64,000 nucleotides of DNA, taken from assembly GCF_003852235.1 (NCBI RefSeq), contig NZ_CP027732.1, positions 806,001-870,000 of the forward strand, in the 5' to 3' direction. Every line of letters starts with the position of its first letter. Position 1 is the first letter of the stretch. The DNA comes from Pseudomonas sp. R4-35-07. Lineage in GTDB: Bacteria > Pseudomonadota > Gammaproteobacteria > Pseudomonadales > Pseudomonadaceae. Below are positions 17,540-25,976 of this stretch, in pieces. The notes below the pieces were generated by a model, which searched no databases, was not told the DNA's origin, and saw only the letters and a list, made by a program, of their open reading frames with translations. The position numbers were made by a program, and so were the translations under genes.

Positions 17540-18349
17540 TCAGCGCCCGAGCATCTTCACCCAGCGCGACGGCGGCATGCCGTAGGCGCTGCGAAACTGC
17601 CGAGTCATGTGGCTTTGGTCGGTGAAGCCGGCGGTCATTGCCGCATCCACCAGTGGCAGGCCCTGGGCCAACAATTGGCGCACCAGGTCCAAGCGACGCA
17701 TGGTCAGGTAGCGGTAGGGGCTGGTGCCGAACAGCAGGCGGAAATCCCGCGACAATGCCCAGCGGTCGCGCTCGGCGTGCTCGGCCATTTCATCCAGGGT
17801 GATGCTGCGGCCCAGGGCGCTGTGGATAAATTCCCGGGCGCGCTCGGCGGCGATGTAGTCAAAGGATTTGCGGCTGGTGATTGCGCCGCACGCGTCGCTC
17901 AGCGTTTGGGCCAGGTCGAACATCGCGTCCTGCTCCTGCATCGCGTCGATCGGGCAATCCAGGCTTTGCAGCAACACTTCGCTGGCGCGATGCAGCCGAG
18001 GGTCGGTGGACACACCGCCGGGTATGAAGGGCAACGGCTTACCGCCGAGGATCTGCTGGATCAGCGCCGGCTGCACATAAATCATCCGGTACTTGAAGCC
18101 CTCCGCGCTGCCTGCGCGGCCGTCATGGACTTCATCGGGGTGAATGACCATGGTGGTGCCGGGCAAGCTATGGGTCATGCCGCCGCGATAATGAAAACTC
18201 TGCACGCCGAACAACGTGCGGCCGATGGCGTAAGTGTCATGGCGATGAGGGTCGAACGCAAAGCCGGCAAAGTACGCCTCGATACGGTCCAGGCCGCTGG
18301 CGTGCGGGGCGCGGTGCAGCCAGTCGAGGGTGTGGGTAGGGTTGCCCAT
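17540..18349 (-). CDS. AraC-family transcriptional regulator
   Basis: 269 residues. The N-terminal cupin sensor domain (HRHDTYAIGRT... VIHPDEVHDG, about 30-80) is followed by two helix-turn-helix motifs in the C-terminal 100 residues. The second carries the family signature FTDQSHMTRQFRSAYGMPPSRW. Such regulators bind small ligands and activate nearby transport or catabolic genes. Its neighbour on the same strand is a gamma-glutamyltransferase gene 141 bp upstream, but no functional tie is evident. The target and effector are unknown. Confidence 0.88.
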   Translation of the reverse strand: MGNPTHTLDWLHRAPHASGLDRIEAYFAGFAFDPHRHDTYAIGRTLFGVQSFHYRGGMTHSLPGTTMVIHPDEVHDGRAGSAEGFKYRMIYVQPALIQQILGGKPLPFIPGGVSTDPRLHRASEVLLQSLDCPIDAMQEQDAMFDLAQTLSDACGAITSRKSFDYIAAERAREFIHSALGRSITLDEMAEHAERDRWALSRDFRLLFGTSPYRYLTMRRLDLVRQLLAQGLPLVDAAMTAGFTDQSHMTRQFRSAYGMPPSRWVKMLGR

Positions 18350-18490
18350 GGTGACTTGTCACAAAAGGAGGTGGAAACACGTTAACCCAGTCTGTATGCC
18401 TTGTCTGCCGAGGTCTTGTACGATCGTGCAGAGGCTGGCGAGCCTTGGCAAGAAGCCTTGCTTTGAACTCGCCGCGCCACACAGGGCGGG

Positions 18491-20320
18491 TCAATCGCCC
18501 AGTGCTTCGCCTTCGCGCCGTGGGTCTGCACCGCCGCTGAGTGACACCTTGCCCTGAGCATCCCGTGTGCGAACGATCGCCTGGACGCCGCTGGTCATAT
18601 CGATCTCGCTCAGCGCATGGCCCTTGCTCTTCAATGCCTGCTTCACGCCCGGGCTGAACAACCCGGCTTCCAGTTCGGTGGCGCCGTTGCGGCTACCGAA
18701 ATTGGGCAGGCTGATGGCAGCTTGCGGGTCGAGTTTCCAATCGAGCATGGCCACCAGTGATTTGCTCACGTACTCGATGATCTGCGAGCCGCCCGGCGAA
18801 CCCACCGTGGCCAGCAATTCACCGCTCTGACGATCGAACACCAGCGTCGGTGCCATGGCCGAACGCGGACGCTTGCCGGGCTGCACGCGGTTGGCGACGG
18901 GCTGGCCGTTTTCCTCGGCAATGAACGAGAAGTCGGTCATCTGGTTATTGAGCAAAAAGCCCTGCACCATCACATGGGAGCCGAACGCTGCTTCCACTGT
19001 GGTGGTCATCGAAACGGCGCCGCCCTGGTCATCCACGGCCACCACTTGTGAGGTGGAGATGCGCAGCGGCGATCGGTCTGGCGCGTAGGCTACCTGGATG
19101 CCCGCCGGTTGGCCTGGCTTGGCCATGCCCATGCTGCGTTCACCGATCAGTGCGGCGCGCCGGGCCAGGTAATCAGGGGCGGTGAGACCTGCGGCCGGCA
19201 CCGGCGTAAAGTCCGCATCGGCCACGTAAAGTGCACGGTCAGCGAAGGCCAGGCGCCCGGCTTCGGCGATCAGGTGCACGGCTTCGGGCGTCGGCTCAAG
19301 CCCGGCGGGCGAGGTGCTTCGGATCGGCGTCATCGGCGCGATGGCCAGGCGTGGATCGCGGGCCTCCAACGCCTGCAACGTCCCGAGGATTTGCGCAACG
19401 GCGATCCCACCCGACGATGGCGGCGGCATGCCACACACCTTCCAGTGTTTGTAGTCGGTACACAGCGGTGTGCGCTCCCTGGCGGCGTAGCCCGTAAGGT
19501 CGGCCTGAGTCAGGCTGCCAGCGTTGCGATTGCCTTGCACCTTGCGCGCGATCTCATCGGCTATCGGGCCGTGATACAGCGCATCCGGCCCTTCCTTGGC
19601 GATGCGTTTGAACACCTTCGCCAGCGCCGGGTTCTTCAACAGCGTGCCGGTGGCTTTTGGCGACCCATCGGCGTTCAGAAAGTAAGCGGCCATGTCCGGC
19701 GATTGCGCGATAAAGCGGTCGGCCGCGATCAAGCTGTGCAAGCGCGGGGAAATCGCGAAACCCTGTTCGGACAACCGAATCGCCGGTTCGAACAGCTTGG
19801 CCCATTGCAGATGGCCGTGCTGCTTGTGCGCCATTTCCAGTGCCCGCAATACCCCTGGCGTACCCACCGAGCGCCCGCCAATCTGCGCATCGGTGAACGC
19901 CATCGGCGTACCGTCGGCGTTCAGGAATAGCCGCTCTGTCGCCCCGGCCGGGGCGGTTTCACGGCCATCATAGGCGTGCACGTTTGCGCCGTCCCACAGC
20001 ATGATAAAGGCGCCTCCGCCGATGCCGGAGGACTGCGGTTCCACCAGCGTCAGCACCGCTTGCATGGCGATCGCCGCATCGATTGCCGAGCCGCCCTGGC
20101 GCAACATCTCGCGCCCGGCTTGGGCGGCCAGCGGGTTGGCGGCGGCGGCCATATGACGTTCGGCGTGGCGGGGGGCGAGGTCGGTGCGATAGCCCGAACC
20201 CAGCTCCGGGGCGGGCGGTGGTTCATTGATTGCGGTGTGGCAGCCGGCCAGGGCGAGGGTGGTGGCAACTATTGCCAATTGACGGCGGGAAATAAAAAGC
20301 ACGCGCTGAACTCCGTTCAT
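18491..20320 (-). CDS. ggt: gamma-glutamyltransferase, lipoprotein form
   Basis: 609 residues. The N-terminal signal ends in a lipobox-like ALAGC (Cys27), so it is likely a lipid-anchored periplasmic enzyme. The two-subunit Ntn-hydrolase fold is recognisable from GREMLRQGGSAIDAAIAMQ and LLNNQMTDFS. The self-cleavage nucleophile should be Thr423 in TSQVVAVD, where most enzymes have TTHxSVVD, so the residues after the nucleophile differ from the common motif. It transfers or hydrolyses gamma-glutamyl groups of glutathione and related compounds. It marks the left border of the type III secretion island. Confidence 0.88.
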   Translation of the reverse strand: MNGVQRVLFISRRQLAIVATTLALAGCHTAINEPPPAPELGSGYRTDLAPRHAERHMAAAANPLAAQAGREMLRQGGSAIDAAIAMQAVLTLVEPQSSGIGGGAFIMLWDGANVHAYDGRETAPAGATERLFLNADGTPMAFTDAQIGGRSVGTPGVLRALEMAHKQHGHLQWAKLFEPAIRLSEQGFAISPRLHSLIAADRFIAQSPDMAAYFLNADGSPKATGTLLKNPALAKVFKRIAKEGPDALYHGPIADEIARKVQGNRNAGSLTQADLTGYAARERTPLCTDYKHWKVCGMPPPSSGGIAVAQILGTLQALEARDPRLAIAPMTPIRSTSPAGLEPTPEAVHLIAEAGRLAFADRALYVADADFTPVPAAGLTAPDYLARRAALIGERSMGMAKPGQPAGIQVAYAPDRSPLRISTSQVVAVDDQGGAVSMTTTVEAAFGSHVMVQGFLLNNQMTDFSFIAEENGQPVANRVQPGKRPRSAMAPTLVFDRQSGELLATVGSPGGSQIIEYVSKSLVAMLDWKLDPQAAISLPNFGSRNGATELEAGLFSPGVKQALKSKGHALSEIDMTSGVQAIVRTRDAQGKVSLSGGADPRREGEALGD

Positions 20321-20437
20321 CTTGAGAATGATCTGGTCTTCCTGTCGGCAGACTTTAACGCACGAAAGACGGGGAGGGGCGGGCGGGCTGCTTTTTCTGG
20401 CTGAGCTTGTCGAGGCCTGGTTTTATTTCGCGACGCT

Positions 20438-20466
20438 GGAACCAAAGCCACGTAAACGCTCACAGC
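20438..20466 (+). promoter_or_regulatory. hrp box (RspL/HrpL-dependent promoter) of ropE-like gene
   Basis: GGAACC, a 16-bp spacer, then TCACAGC, compared with the consensus GGAACC-N15/16-CCACNNA. The -35 half is perfect and the -10 half has CAC in place. It lies 34 bp upstream of the effector start codon, in the right orientation. Confidence 0.75.
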
Positions 20467-20499
20467 GTTACTGGTATTAAGCTATTTCTGGAGCCAGTT

Positions 20500-23400
20500 A
20501 TGCACAGAAGACTAGACAATTTGCCCCACGCGCAGCTCAGTGTTATCAACTACTCCTCCACGCCCGACAAGGCCGCGGTGCCCACCCAGCAGTCACCTCG
20601 CTATCAATCGTTGACCCCCGCCTCAATGCTGTTTGATATCCGCCTAAAAGACGGACAGCTGGAACCTGACACGACCAGGGTGGCACGCGATATCGCTCTT
20701 CATCTCAACGCGCCAACCAAACACTTTGTCGCCGATGGCGCCTGCGCCGCAGGCTCCTTGCGTGTCAGGGATGGGCGAGATTACCTGTTTCATATTCAGT
20801 CTACGCCCGCTGTCGCGGCGGTATTCAAAAGCAGCGTGCCCGATCCTGTCGGCGGCGACGGGGGCGTTTCGTCTTTTGACAGCCCTGGTCGCGGGCATTT
20901 GGCAAGCGTCAGCGGTGTACAGACGACGGTCGACGGCAAGCAGTTTCGTCTGGACGAACAGCGCGTGTATCGCTTCGAACCTCTCACCCTGTCGTGGTTG
21001 CCCGCCCCCGACAACCAGGCCTACAGCCGTATTGGGCTGACCGGTGAGGGGCATTTGTCGAAAACACCCCAGGGGGCGCTGGACAGCAGTGCGCAAGGGC
21101 GCAGCTCGGTTGTATTGAGTCAGGTCCAGGGCGCGCCGGTGGTGCAGATTCAAGGTGCCGGGGCGGCGGATGTACGCCCGGTTGATGAGACCGGCGCGCC
21201 TGTGCAACTTACCCGAATCGGTTTGGCCGGCAGTACGCTGTATGGGGCCACGGTCGACGGCGAACTGCTGCGCGCGGACGTGCGCATGGCTCGGGACGGC
21301 GTGTTGCCGATGGCTGCGCAATCGCTCGAATCATTGGAGCAGGCGCTAAAGGGCGCTGTGCGTGTCGAAGGTTTCTTCCATGATGATGCCGGGCAGCTCA
21401 ATGCCCAGGTTCGCGATGCCCGGCAGCAACTGCACAGTGTCCCCGTGAATAACGCAAGCGGGCTGCGCCCTCAGTGGAACCTGAGCGATGTGTGGGTCAA
21501 GGGCATCGAGAAAGGTCTGCCGTTGCCCAGCCAGCAGGCGTTGACGACCGCAGTCGACCTGGGCCCTCGCGGCAAGGTTGCGTTTGACGCAGGCGCGTTA
21601 TTGAGCTGGGACGCGGCTGCGCAACGTTGGGATCACTCGGGGCTGCAGGGCGTCACACAGCTGGAGCGAGGGTTGGACGGACGTGCCTATGTACTGCAGG
21701 AAGGGCAGCTCAAAGCGGTGACCCTGCAAAAGGTGCGTGACCCTGTTTTCGAAGGGGCCAGCCATGAATTGAGCGCACTGCCCAAGCCGCGTCCTCAAGT
21801 GTCACTTGACGAGGTGCTGGCGGGCGATCCTCAGCGCCCTGTCACCGGATTCGCTATCGCTGACGGTCGCAACTTTGTAACCGTCGATAAAAACCATCAG
21901 CTTCAAGCCTGCGTGGATGGGGTGGTCAACCCGTTACGGCTTTCCCCCGCGCTCGCCATACAAACCCTGGCGCTTGATCATGAAGCGAGTCTTTATGCAC
22001 ACACCCAGGCGGGCGAATTGTTCAAGGCGGATCACCACGCCTGGCAGAGCCGCGACGGTGCCGCGCCAAGCTGGACCCAGATTGAATTACCGCAGGGCCA
22101 ATCGCTGGACTCCTTGCGGATGGGAGCTGATAAGCATCTGGTTGGCGGATGGGATAAACAGTTCCATCGACTCGATAAGGCGGCCTTGGGCGCAATGGCG
22201 TGGGGGCCGTTGGCAGTGGCGGTGCAGCGGCCCTCATTGGCCGATACGTTATCGGCCGCTCAGATACGCACGCCGATGGCAGGAGGCGCGCTGACGGCCA
22301 CAAGCACGGTCGTGGGGCAAACCCGTGAAGGTGTGCCGCTCCAGCGCAAGTTTTTCCAGGGACTCAATGCGCACTTTCATCCTCTGGAAGCCATCAGTGA
22401 GAAAGGCAAATCCATTCAACATCACGTAAACGGGCGCCGGGGGCTGGAGCACGTTTACGCTGACGATAAGCAACTGCACCAGCAGCTCGCATCGCTTTCC
22501 AAGAGCAAGCCGGTTGCCCCTGACCTGAATGCGCGTCTCGCCGCCCTGTGCGGGCCCGGGCCGCGCCAGGCATTGGCCATGCGGATCAGCCAGGCGTTGA
22601 CGCAGGTAACAGAAAGCAGCCAGTCAAGCGCCCGCCTGTTAGGAGACGTACACGGGCTGGCGTTTGACCCACGGCCCACGCTGAGCCGAGCGCTGACGAG
22701 CCCTGAGTCGACGCTGCACCAACTGCATGAGGCATTCAAACGGGTCGCGCCTTCATCGGAGCCTTCAACGGCAGGCCTGCTGGCCAACTTCGAAGGTCAA
22801 GGATTGACGCTGCCCAAGTGGAAACCTGAGCGTAAACGCGATCTCGACCACCCTTCGGCCCTCGTCGAGGGCGACCTTATTCACCATGCCAATACGCTCA
22901 AGCAACTAAACGACCTGGCCCAGGAACTCGACAGCACTACTGGCCACAGCCCCAGTGCCTTGAAAAGAATCGAAGCGTCCATGGGCACTGTGATGAAAGG
23001 GTTTGATGACAGCCCTGTCCATAAACTGGCCAGCCAGAAAGTCGCCAGTTATAGCCAGGCGGAATCCCTGTATGACAATTTCAAGCTATTGGCCAAGGAC
23101 CTTGGCACGCCGGGGTCTGCCTTGCATTGGCACCTTTCGGGCCTGCTGGGGTTGCCCGCCGAGGCGTCCATTACGCAGGCAATGACACAGCAAGTGCAGC
23201 AGATGGAAAGTGGTCAAACCCTTAACCCCAGCCGAACCCAGGGCGAAAGCCTGGGGCTGATGGTGACCGGTATAAAACCTGCGCCAGCCGTAGAGTTTTT
23301 TCTGGGAGCCTCCAAGTCTCATACGCATGGTGTGAGTATCACCCGTACCGACAAGGGAGCCAGGGTCCAGATCAGCCGCGACGATATGCGGCGCCTGGCC

Positions 23401-24816
23401 GGCTCCGTGGCCACGGGGGTGACGTTAGGGCGCGGGGGCGGTGCAGTGGGGCCCGGCCTGAGGGTTGCCGGTGAGTTGACGGCCGCCGTTGTGAAGAACA
23501 CTGGATCGAACATCAGTTTCGATGTGAAGGAGTCGGACTTCGGCAAGATGATGTCGATATTGATGGGGCAGTCCGGGGGCTTTCACGACTTATTGGCGCT
23601 GGGAGAAAAAGGCGCAGCTGGCGAAAGCTCGAAACTCAGTGCTGACGTTAACCTGGATGGGCTCGCGCAACTGCGTTTGATGTACAGCCCGCAGGAAGAC
23701 ATCGCCGAGTTGGACTCAGTGATACGCGCCGGGATTGGAGTGATGGGTAACCTTAACCTTGCGCACACGGATAAAAGCCAAACCACCACGCGCTCTGCGA
23801 CGGGCACCAGCCGTGACCAGGCAAGCAGCGCGCAGTGGCTGAGGCAGGGCGGCGTGGGGGCCAACTTTGTGCCGATCAGTGCGCTGGCGTTGGCGGGCAG
23901 TGCCGGGGCCGGCGGGCCGGCGACGGTGGTTGCGGCCTCGGCGGACGTATCGGTCATGGTGAAATTTGACCGTGGGCAGTCACAGGCCTTCAGCTTTTCT
24001 TTCAAGCCGCCGCAGCCAGTGACTCAATCTCAGGTCGATGAGATTCACAGCAGCCTGTCACTGTATTCCCCCCAGTTCAAACGGGACTTGGCCGCCGCTG
24101 ACCCGTTGGGCGCGCAGGGCTCCCCAAAAGAACAACTGGCCAAGTTGCAGCAGTTTCTTTCCACTCATCCGGCATTGGCGACAAAGCCGGACGCTTATTA
24201 CGCCATCAGTCAGTCGCTGGACACGTTGATGACCCAACAAGACTTGATGAACAAGGGGCTGCAGCAGTTGGCATCGGTCGAGTCTTCCGTCACGCGCGTG
24301 GGGTTACGCGATAACGGGCGGCATGACTGGTTGGACGATGTCGCGCCGGCCAACAAGGCCGCCATCGAACAGTGGCTCAAGGATGACCCGCAGTTTGCCC
24401 AGGTGATCGGTCAACTGCAGTGGGGTGAAGGGACTTCAGTGAGGCTTGGCATGGAACTCAAGCCAGAGGCTCTACGCACCATCGAGCGCAGCCTGCTTGC
24501 GGGCGCAGATACCGAGCCGCTGATCAAGCAGGCACTGGGAGGTCCGAACCACCTGCGAGTCAAAAGCATGAGCATGAGCTACACCGCGAGCCAGTCCCAT
24601 GGCATGTCGGTGCCAGCCATGATGAATCTGAGTTTTTCCAGCAGCGCGGCCGTCAGCTATACGCAAAAACAGGTCAACGTCGACTTCGAGTACGGGGTGA
24701 ATGCGGATAAACCGCTGCGGATGAACTTGAACGATACGCTGAGCAGCCTGCCTGGCCATGACCTGACGATCGACTTGGGGGACCTGCGCATAAGGACGCC
24801 GGCTTCCACCGCCTGA
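20500..24816 (+). CDS. ropE: AvrE-family type III effector (RopE-like)
   Basis: 1438 residues, the largest protein here. The N-terminus is Ser/Thr/Gln rich and polar (MHRRLDNLPHAQLSVINYSS), as expected for a type III export signal. The middle carries repeated beta-propeller-like strands and a WTQIE (WxxxE) motif at 525-529. The C-terminal half matches the AvrE/DspA/E layout (LHWHLSGLLGLPAEASITQAM region and a beta-rich end). AvrE proteins enter host cells, form channels and suppress defence. It is shorter than typical AvrE proteins (about 1800). The ATG at 20500 follows GGAG, and an hrp box precedes it. No chaperone gene lies next to it. Confidence 0.85.
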   Translation: MHRRLDNLPHAQLSVINYSSTPDKAAVPTQQSPRYQSLTPASMLFDIRLKDGQLEPDTTRVARDIALHLNAPTKHFVADGACAAGSLRVRDGRDYLFHIQSTPAVAAVFKSSVPDPVGGDGGVSSFDSPGRGHLASVSGVQTTVDGKQFRLDEQRVYRFEPLTLSWLPAPDNQAYSRIGLTGEGHLSKTPQGALDSSAQGRSSVVLSQVQGAPVVQIQGAGAADVRPVDETGAPVQLTRIGLAGSTLYGATVDGELLRADVRMARDGVLPMAAQSLESLEQALKGAVRVEGFFHDDAGQLNAQVRDARQQLHSVPVNNASGLRPQWNLSDVWVKGIEKGLPLPSQQALTTAVDLGPRGKVAFDAGALLSWDAAAQRWDHSGLQGVTQLERGLDGRAYVLQEGQLKAVTLQKVRDPVFEGASHELSALPKPRPQVSLDEVLAGDPQRPVTGFAIADGRNFVTVDKNHQLQACVDGVVNPLRLSPALAIQTLALDHEASLYAHTQAGELFKADHHAWQSRDGAAPSWTQIELPQGQSLDSLRMGADKHLVGGWDKQFHRLDKAALGAMAWGPLAVAVQRPSLADTLSAAQIRTPMAGGALTATSTVVGQTREGVPLQRKFFQGLNAHFHPLEAISEKGKSIQHHVNGRRGLEHVYADDKQLHQQLASLSKSKPVAPDLNARLAALCGPGPRQALAMRISQALTQVTESSQSSARLLGDVHGLAFDPRPTLSRALTSPESTLHQLHEAFKRVAPSSEPSTAGLLANFEGQGLTLPKWKPERKRDLDHPSALVEGDLIHHANTLKQLNDLAQELDSTTGHSPSALKRIEASMGTVMKGFDDSPVHKLASQKVASYSQAESLYDNFKLLAKDLGTPGSALHWHLSGLLGLPAEASITQAMTQQVQQMESGQTLNPSRTQGESLGLMVTGIKPAPAVEFFLGASKSHTHGVSITRTDKGARVQISRDDMRRLAGSVATGVTLGRGGGAVGPGLRVAGELTAAVVKNTGSNISFDVKESDFGKMMSILMGQSGGFHDLLALGEKGAAGESSKLSADVNLDGLAQLRLMYSPQEDIAELDSVIRAGIGVMGNLNLAHTDKSQTTTRSATGTSRDQASSAQWLRQGGVGANFVPISALALAGSAGAGGPATVVAASADVSVMVKFDRGQSQAFSFSFKPPQPVTQSQVDEIHSSLSLYSPQFKRDLAAADPLGAQGSPKEQLAKLQQFLSTHPALATKPDAYYAISQSLDTLMTQQDLMNKGLQQLASVESSVTRVGLRDNGRHDWLDDVAPANKAAIEQWLKDDPQFAQVIGQLQWGEGTSVRLGMELKPEALRTIERSLLAGADTEPLIKQALGGPNHLRVKSMSMSYTASQSHGMSVPAMMNLSFSSSAAVSYTQKQVNVDFEYGVNADKPLRMNLNDTLSSLPGHDLTIDLGDLRIRTPASTA

Positions 24817-24834
24817 AAGGTAAACAGCGGGCAT

Positions 24835-24868
24835 AAAAAAACGGCCTACCTTTCGGTAAGCCGTTTTT
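24835..24868. terminator. bidirectional rho-independent terminator
   Basis: AAAAACGGC pairs with GCCGTTTTT around a TACC/GGTA inner stem and a short TTTC loop, with A and T tracts on both sides. It ends the effector transcript on the plus strand and the tRNA-Met transcript on the minus strand. Confidence 0.85.
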
Positions 24869-24874
24869 AGTACT

Positions 24875-24951
24875 TGGTGGCTACACAGGGACTTGAACCC
24901 CGGACCCCAGCATTATGAATGCTATGCTCTAACCAACTGAGCTATGTAGCC
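24875..24951 (-). tRNA. tRNA-Met (CAU)
   Basis: 77 nt including the encoded CCA (24875-24877 on the complement). The 7-bp acceptor stem GGCTACA/TGTAGCC pairs fully. The D arm is AGCTCAGTTGGTTAGAGC, the anticodon stem-loop GCATT-CAT-AATGC has TT before and AA after CAT, and the T arm GGGTTCAAGTCCC is intact. This is the elongator type (A-U rich first pairs, no CCC/GGG initiator anticodon stem). It lies inside the island, between the effector and sigma-factor genes. Confidence 0.95.
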
Positions 24952-25163
24952 AAGTGGCGCGCATTATTCGCGTAGAACGGGAATGCGTCAAGAGGTTTTG
25001 TTAAGTTTTTTCTACGCTTTCAACTGTTTAACGAAAAACAGGCTGATTGGCGACGATCGGCGGGGGGCTCTTCAGGCTGCGATTCTCGTGCTGTCGCGCC
25101 CATCAAGCGTCAATCGCGTTGGGCAGATATCCCTTTCGCCCAACGGTGTTGCTGTGGCGAGAC

Positions 25164-25712
25164 TTACGGCAACGGGTTGCGCGTCACGCGTTTGAGCTGT
25201 TCGCGCGCTCGCGACAAACGTGAGCGTACCGTGCCGATGGGGATGTCCAACGCATCGGCGGTATCCTGATAGCTACCATCGGTCTCGAGCGAAGCGTAAA
25301 GCGTTTTGCGCATTTCTATCGGCAGGTGGTCGATGGCGTTCAGGGTCTTTTCAAGCCGTCGGTTGACTTCAAACTCCCAGTCCAGGCTGTTGTGTTCTTC
25401 CTGGCCATGCCACAACGATTCATCGAACTCGCAATGCACCGGTTTGGCATACATGCGCCTGAAGTGGTTGCGGATCAAATTCTGCGCAATTCCGCACATC
25501 CAGGTGCTGAGTGTGGCCTGCCCGCTGAAACGCTCTCTGTTGCGCCATGCCTCCAGGTAAGTCAATTGCAGGAGATCGTCCGCATCTTCAGGGTTGAGCA
25601 CGCGTTTATGAATGAAGCGTCGCAGTTTTTTTTGCTGGTCGTCCGTCAGCTGGACCATGAACTGAGGCGAATTGCCGACGAGGTGAACTAGATCGCCAAT
25701 AGGTATTTTCAT
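25164..25712 (-). CDS. rspL: RspL (HrpL-like) ECF sigma factor
   Basis: 182 residues from the ATG at 25710-25712, which follows GGAGG; the longer frame is untranslated leader. Region 2 is LLQLTYLEAWRNRERFSGQA with the -10 recognition helix STWMCGIAQNLIRNHFRR. Region 4 has the helix-turn-helix YQDTADALDIPIGTVRSRLS that reads the GGAACC element. The size equals HrpL of P. syringae (184). It should direct transcription from the hrp boxes at 20438, 25918 and 42279. It is transcribed away from hrpJ and preceded by a sigma-54 type promoter. Confidence 0.9.
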   Translation of the reverse strand: MKIPIGDLVHLVGNSPQFMVQLTDDQQKKLRRFIHKRVLNPEDADDLLQLTYLEAWRNRERFSGQATLSTWMCGIAQNLIRNHFRRMYAKPVHCEFDESLWHGQEEHNSLDWEFEVNRRLEKTLNAIDHLPIEMRKTLYASLETDGSYQDTADALDIPIGTVRSRLSRAREQLKRVTRNPLP

Positions 25713-25767
25713 GTTGTTTTTCCTCCGGGAAGGCTCGATCGAAATGGTTTCGATAGGGACCCCTTTT

Positions 25768-25782
25768 GCACCGGCTGTGCCA
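25768..25782 (-). promoter_or_regulatory. sigma-54 promoter of rspL
   Basis: On the minus strand TGGCAC-N5-GTGCA gives the invariant GG (-24) and GC (-12) dinucleotides at the required 10-bp spacing. It lies about 55 bp upstream of the rspL start codon. Activation would need an enhancer-binding protein, for which the HrpR/S-like protein at 42366-43298 is the obvious candidate. Confidence 0.8.
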
Positions 25783-25917
25783 AATGGGAAAAACACACAA
25801 CTTATTGATTTATATGAATATATATTTTTTGTTAGGGGTTTTCTGTGCCGTAACTTGCAAAGAAGACGATCTGGGCGTGCGGGTATTTTCATACCCCTCG
25901 CCGTGAAATGTTTTGAT

Positions 25918-25946
25918 GGAACTGAACCGCAGAGGCTTGCCACATA
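25918..25946 (+). promoter_or_regulatory. hrp box of the hrpJ-hrcU operon
   Basis: GGAACT, a 16-bp spacer, then CCACATA: a full match to the CCACNNA half and one mismatch in GGAACC. It lies 30 bp upstream of the hrpJ ATG and would drive the eleven-gene rightward operon. Confidence 0.85.
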
Positions 25947-25976
25947 GGGACACAAACTTCCCATTCTGGCCCGCCC

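Noticed and set aside
21478..21510. GGAACC inside the AvrE-like gene as an extra hrp box
   Set aside because: No CCACNNA-like element at the right distance, and it lies within coding sequence.
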